Shown here: positions 45,896 through 64,000 of the stretch, piece by piece
Numbering within the stretch: the stretch's first letter is position 1
How the letters are laid out: the number at the start of each line of letters is the position of its first letter
Source: Trachythela sp. YZ-2020
Lineage: Eukaryota > Cnidaria > Anthozoa > Malacalcyonacea > Clavulariidae
Assembly: GCA_016169945.1 (NCBI GenBank)
Contig: JADLSH010000365.1
Location: 981,501-1,045,500 of the forward strand
Length of the DNA stretch: 64,000 nt
Direction: 5' to 3'
Translations under genes and position numbers: made by a program
Notes under the pieces: model-generated
The model's input: only the letters and a program-made list of their open reading frames with translations
What the model was told of the DNA's origin: nothing
The model's database searches: none

Positions 45896-46619
45896 ACATA
45901 GGGTTATATGAGCCCTTTAAGTACAAGCCTTCAATTATACTAGCTGCGTAGTAGATTAATAGTCGATCACTCGTACATAAAATCAATAAATTAAGATACT
46001 TTCGCAGTTTCAAAGTGGGTTGTCCTTTCGAACGCATTTCCCTGTTCTTTTACTTGCTTGATCCTGGATAGATAATCCTAATTCTAGACATCGCTTTGAT
46101 TTTAAAATGTGAATGTATAGAGATTGGAATGCTTTTTAACAATTATTGAATGAGTTTGAACGTAATATGAAGGATTATCGAGGCCGTAGTTTGTGTTATT
46201 TTCCGAAGCTGAAAGCTGAGGCGGTTAACACGAACAGAGGCCTTGATAATTCTTCATCTAATGTGAAAACCAAATTCAATAATTGTCTTATTAAAATATA
46301 TAAAAGCCATCCGCACCTTTGCCTGCGAGTTAAATTGTTCAAAATAATATTTGCAGGAAATGTGCGCTCTTTTCTTTCAAATATACGTAAAAAAATATTG
46401 CAGAGCCTTTCGTCGCTGTTTTTGTTTTTATTTTAGTCTTTTGTTTTTAGTTGGCGTGACGTCACAGCGTGTGCTACTATTTTTTTATATCACACGTTAT
46501 GACGTCAAATCGTGTGATATGATGTTATATACAACTCCATATTTGGTAGCCATTGAGTTGATATGAGTTGATATCCACCGTTGGCTGTTAGCCATTCAGA
46601 AATCATGAATTCATCAAAC

Positions 46620-47140
46620 TATATAAATTTTCGTCAGTTTTGAAGCAAACTTTGCTACAATCCTTTTCAAATGTGTTGGGACAGATGCCCCAAATACCTA
46701 TTATTGACAAACTTCGATCCCCCCCCGCCCCCTACTCAATGTTGTGTCCAAAATATTATCATATTTGATGCGGTATGGTCTTATAATTGGGAAACCAACA
46801 TTGATTGGGGGGGGGAAGGGAAGGGAGATTAATGTGTGTTACAAGTGTACAGATTGACCTATGATCTAAAACTGCAGGTGTCCCAACAACTTTTGAAAGT
46901 GATTGTAGCTATGAGTTGACCTGTGAATTTGATATTTTGACGTTTTTGTCGAATCGGTTTTTAAGAAGAATATCGATTGGTCGGTTAAATACCTGTACCT
47001 TAAATCAATGACTCGTTGTTTTAGACGGTCAACAGAACAAAACTCAAAAGGCGGTATATTGAATTTCATATTGAGGAGTGTTTTCTGTTTCTAGGCTGAA
47101 AATATTTCTGGCTGGATATAGAAAAAATAATTGGTAAGTA
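46620..47140 (+). repeat. Exon-like repeated module, copy 2
   Basis: Shares with 48370-48615 the ordered words TTTTGAAGCAAACTTTGC, GAGTTGACCTGTGAATTT, TTTAGAC-GTCAACA, TTGAATTTC and TATTTCTGG-TGGATA, ending in TTGGTAAGTA. Just before the last block is TTTCTGTTTCTAG, so a short acceptor-exon-donor shape is kept. Copy 1 is at 42480-42640. Confidence 0.55.
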
Positions 47141-47352
47141 CGTTTCAGTTTAGGTAACGATGAAGAGTTTTCGCGAGGGTGGTTTAAGGATCTATAAGTA
47201 CCTGAAAAATAAGAATAGATTGTTTGTTTTTACTAATTTCAGGTAGTTAGATCGTGATCTATATTTACACCCGTTTTCGAAATTACGCGACCAGCCCAAA
47301 AATACTCTAAATGCAGGTTTTATGTCAATTCGAAATTCAAAGTGTTTTATAA

Positions 47353-47503
47353 CAAACATACTTGCAGGGAGGTGAGTCCGGGATTTGACGCACCGAGGGT
47401 GGCTGGTAGCTGTCCGAACCTACCTTCGCTCGGTAGGTTGGGACAGCTACCAGCCACCCTCGGTGCGTCAAATCCCGGAATCACCTCCCTGCAAGTATGT
47501 TTG
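47353..47503. repeat. Near-perfect 151-bp palindrome
   Basis: Arms of about 70 bp (CAAACATACTTGCAGGGAGG, TTTGACGCACCGAGGGTGGC, GGTAGCTGTCC) fold on the centre AACCTACCTTCGCTCGGTAG. Only two or three mismatches. No target duplication recognised. Confidence 0.95.
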
Positions 47504-48369
47504 CTTTATTTATCTCATGCCATTTCGGGAAAAAGTACTGAAGAAATTACGCATTTTAGTATATAATTTATTGTTTGGATAACGAACATTTTAGCCGCCA
47601 ACATACCACGCAAACAAAAAACTTAGGCTTAAATTGAAGCTAAAAAAAATATATACAATACTCCCTTATTCGTGAAAAGAGAAAATGCACACATTCTGCG
47701 AAAACATTGCCAAGATTTATGAACCTGCGAACAAATTTCGGCGGCCATCTTGAAAATACATCGATCCCAAACCCACCTCCTTAACATACGTCAGCAGGTG
47801 GGCTCTGGATTGAACGTACCTCTTCGGAGCCAATAGGAAAGCTGCTTTTACGCTAGGTATGAGATAAACTGTTAAGCCTTGAAAGGTGTGTTTCCTTATC
47901 AAGATTATTAACTTTGTAGCCTTCATAATTATATAAAGTTTGGAATTAAAATGATTGTTACAATTTGTTGGCAAGCTTGCTACAAGTCTGTTGCGAACAC
48001 ATCTTGTTGACAAGATGTGAGATTTTTACCTGTGCAGGCGAACGTGACAAGCGATACCGACAAAGGAAAAAGTCGTTTTGCGCGAACAAATTCGCGCAGG
48101 TGCCATACGGCTGTAACTGTGTCTATCGATTCGATCAGCGGTTAATCGTGCTCAAAATCGATTCGTTATTTATCATAAATGAATCAACAGAGATGTTGTT
48201 CACAGTGGATTGTCTTGTTTTGTTTGAGCAGTACTCAGTACTCAGTAGACAAAGAACTCAGTAGACAAAGAATTTAATTATTTTTTCTAGACATCATTTT
48301 GATTTGGAGATATGGAAAACACTTGATTAAACAGATAGTCGGGAATGCCTTTCTATTAAATTATCAAAC

Positions 48370-48615
48370 TTAATTTTCTTCAATTTTGAAGCAAAGTTTG
48401 CAAGCTACGAGTTGACTTGTGAATTTAACATTACCAATAATCGATGATCGAAAACATATGCGAAAATAATTTAGAAATCGGGCGAAATTTCAAAATAACA
48501 TTCTTATTGAATATTGTAATTTAGACACAGTCAACAAATCAGGAGACCGACACATCGAATTTCCACAGAAAAAAGTATTTCTGGATACAGGAATAACAAC
48601 TAGTTGGTAAGTAGC
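48370..48615 (+). repeat. Exon-like repeated module, copy 3
   Basis: Diverged copy of 46620-47140. The last block is TTTCCACAG then AAAAAAGTATTTCTGGATAC and TAGTTGGTAAGTAG. Confidence 0.55.
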
Positions 48616-49130
48616 ACGTAGTTCTATTAATTATTAACACGTAATCCGTACTGTACTTTAAATGTATTGGTAATGAGACATCTATAAATAATATATATAT
48701 ACGTTACATATTTGAAGGCGAGTGGCAGTATATAGCCAGGCATGAGTTCGGAGTTTCGACTATACGCATCCAAATGACGCGTTCTGCGTCAAGATAAAGC
48801 TGCAGTTGAATCATAACATGTATATACAGTGCTGAAACTGCATGGAAGAATTAAAAATGCATGGAAAAGTATTCAACTGTTCAATCATCATTTGAATATG
48901 TAAAAAGTTGCTCGAAAAACAATTATTTTCCGCACGATTGACTCGATTAATATTTTTAAAATATATTGATTATATTCCCTTATGTAAGTCCACTTTTCTT
49001 ATATGTGGTTTACACCGAAGACAAAATATGCTTGTACAAAAATTATTTAATGACAGTTCTATATATTGTCGCGCTATATCAGTATATGTAAAACACAAAT
49101 TTTAATTAAACAGTTCAGTACTATGATATG

Positions 49131-49691
49131 CAGGGTGTATAAAAAAACGGAGTCCTCGCTTCAAATGTAAATTTTGAAAAGACTATATTAGAGTAAATGT
49201 TCATGTTTATATTCATTTTAAAGCGTAGCCATTCAGCTTTCTAACGGTCGGTTTTGTTTCAAATTTGAACGATTGGTTTGCGAATAATAATATTTTAAGT
49301 GATGTGATTGGAGAATCTAAAATTTATCAACAAAGCGATAAAATGAATCATCAAAACCAAATAACTACGGCTTTCCATGCACTACTTTGAGTTCATTTAC
49401 AAACTTTGTATGCTTTAAACAACGAAATTCAAGAATTTGACACGCGACATGGAATATTAAACATTACGTACTCATTAGTAAAATTGCATAATTATATGCG
49501 ATATCTAAAACTGATAAGTTCTACAAATATTTTTCTTATTCAGTTATTACTTGCACGAAGAACACCAATGACGACTTGTTCGAAAGAGAAAAGAACAGGC
49601 TTTAAAATAAGACCTAAATCACGTTGTATGGTCCAGTATTCCGAAAATTATTAAGTATAAAAGATGGCTCCGTTTTTTTTATGCACCCTAT
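49131..49691. mobile_element. MITE with AGGGTGTATAAAAAAACGGAG ends
   Basis: CAGGGTGTATAAAAAAACGG pairs with CCGTTTTTTTTATGCACCCT. The interior is AT-rich and has no transposase. Related in end sequence to 38598-39064. Confidence 0.8.
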
Positions 49692-50476
49692 ACATATTTT
49701 AATTCTTTCACATAGCCATAAGCGAATGCTGTATAAAGCTTGTGATTCGTCTTGATGAAAACATTCGTATTTTTCAAGAATCTTAAAGACATGAATGATA
49801 TTTGGTGGGGAAAATGAACTTAAAATTGCATCAATATATACAAGCTCATTCACGGTCGTTACTTCGTTTGTGTTTTCTTCACGAATTATGAATGAAGAAT
49901 TACGATTAACGCATGATCTATACTGTGCTTTGAAATCTATTGGAAATGACATATCCCTAAGGGCTGAGAGCATTGGAGTAAAAGTGTAAAAGTAGTAGGA
50001 AAAAGTGCGGATATTAAAAAACCGTAATTGGGAAAACATGTATCGTTATATCGATGAAAGAATTTGGGGAAATGTCGGTTCTTTGTAGCTGATTGTTCCG
50101 GCTCACAACATAAGGCTGGTTTACACAAAAGAAAAAATAAAGTTTTTGAGCAAATTACGGGTTTTATTGGTTCCTTGCAGCATGAGAGGCGGGAAATATG
50201 AACCTATTTTGCTGCTACTCTGAACTATACATGGAAAAAGATCGGAACAATTGCGTTCCGAACTCATCCTGTGCCGTATATGAACGAACTTGAGACCAGG
50301 TTTTCGGATTCCAGGTTTTACACTTCTATTAATCCAGTATTTTCTAACCAACTTTCAAAACAATTATGGTAATTCGCGCCTTATTGACTTTCTTTTAGAA
50401 AGTTTGAAAGAAATGCCGTGAATAGTTGAATAGTAATTTATTTATAATGATATCATGTTTCAGCTTTACGCAGCGT

Positions 50477-50485
50477 CTATAAGAG
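50477..50485 (+). promoter_or_regulatory. TATA-like box of the EGF-DUF885 gene
   Basis: CTATAAGAG, about 130 bp before the start codon. It is the only TATA-like match close to the gene. The transcript start would fall near 50505-50515. Weak evidence. Confidence 0.3.
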
Positions 50486-50609
50486 CGTACCCTTGAAAAA
50501 GTAGAAGTCTTTTCCGTTGGGATAGCAGGAAGGAAGGAAGGACTTCACCATTTTAACTGGTGCAACAGAAGGCCAAATATTTTCAAAAAAAGGAACTCTA
50601 AGAATCACC

Positions 50610-64000
<13,391 letters not shown>

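Noticed and set aside
49614..50039. 141-codon minus-strand frame
   Set aside because: It overlaps the MITE end, is low in complexity and has no recognisable domain.

Overview
The window is animal nuclear DNA, AT-rich and very repeat-rich. Its genes have canonical GT-AG introns, and the repeats include TTAGGG-like runs, tRNA-derived SINEs, many foldback MITEs, non-LTR retrotransposon fragments and a Polinton-type element. The CAD gene has the animal fusion order (CPSase-DHOase-ATCase). The repeat mix and the membrane-anchored EGF/DUF885 gene suggest an early-branching invertebrate, most likely a cnidarian. I cannot name the species.

Layout. 0.6-1.9 kb (minus): an intronless BTB-BACK-PHR gene of the BTBD3/BTBD6 type. 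4.67-38.37 kb (plus): 32 consecutive exons of CAD, from inside the first CPSase ATP-grasp region to the stop codon, 1,751 residues. The missing N-terminus (glutaminase and the start of CPSase, about 470 residues) is not visible in the first 4.6 kb, so the BTB gene probably sits antisense inside a CAD intron. 38.4-50.4 kb: intergenic, with MITEs, a dead minus-strand LINE (43.7-45.9 kb), a near-perfect 151-bp palindrome and a repeated exon-like module. 50.61 kb to the window end (plus): the 5' part of a type II membrane protein gene (N-tail, one TM helix, Ser-rich stalk, one EGF domain, then a DUF885 region). It runs off the right edge. Its first intron holds a 2.85-kb deletion derivative of a Polinton/Maverick with TIRs and a 6-bp target duplication.

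Repeats. One tRNA-like SINE family ends in a 113-114-bp module that is tandemly amplified, up to about 17 copies at 31.4-33.3 kb. Copies occur throughout CAD introns and DUF885-gene introns, but I see none between 38.4 and 59.6 kb. Two insertions in CAD (after exons 6 and 15) duplicated the exon's splice-donor sequence on the far side of the insert.

Function. CAD catalyses the first three steps of de novo pyrimidine synthesis. All catalytic residues I could check in the DHOase part are present, as are the main substrate motifs of ATCase. The BTB and DUF885 genes have no evident pathway link to CAD. No bacterial-style operon, CRISPR array or replication origin is present.
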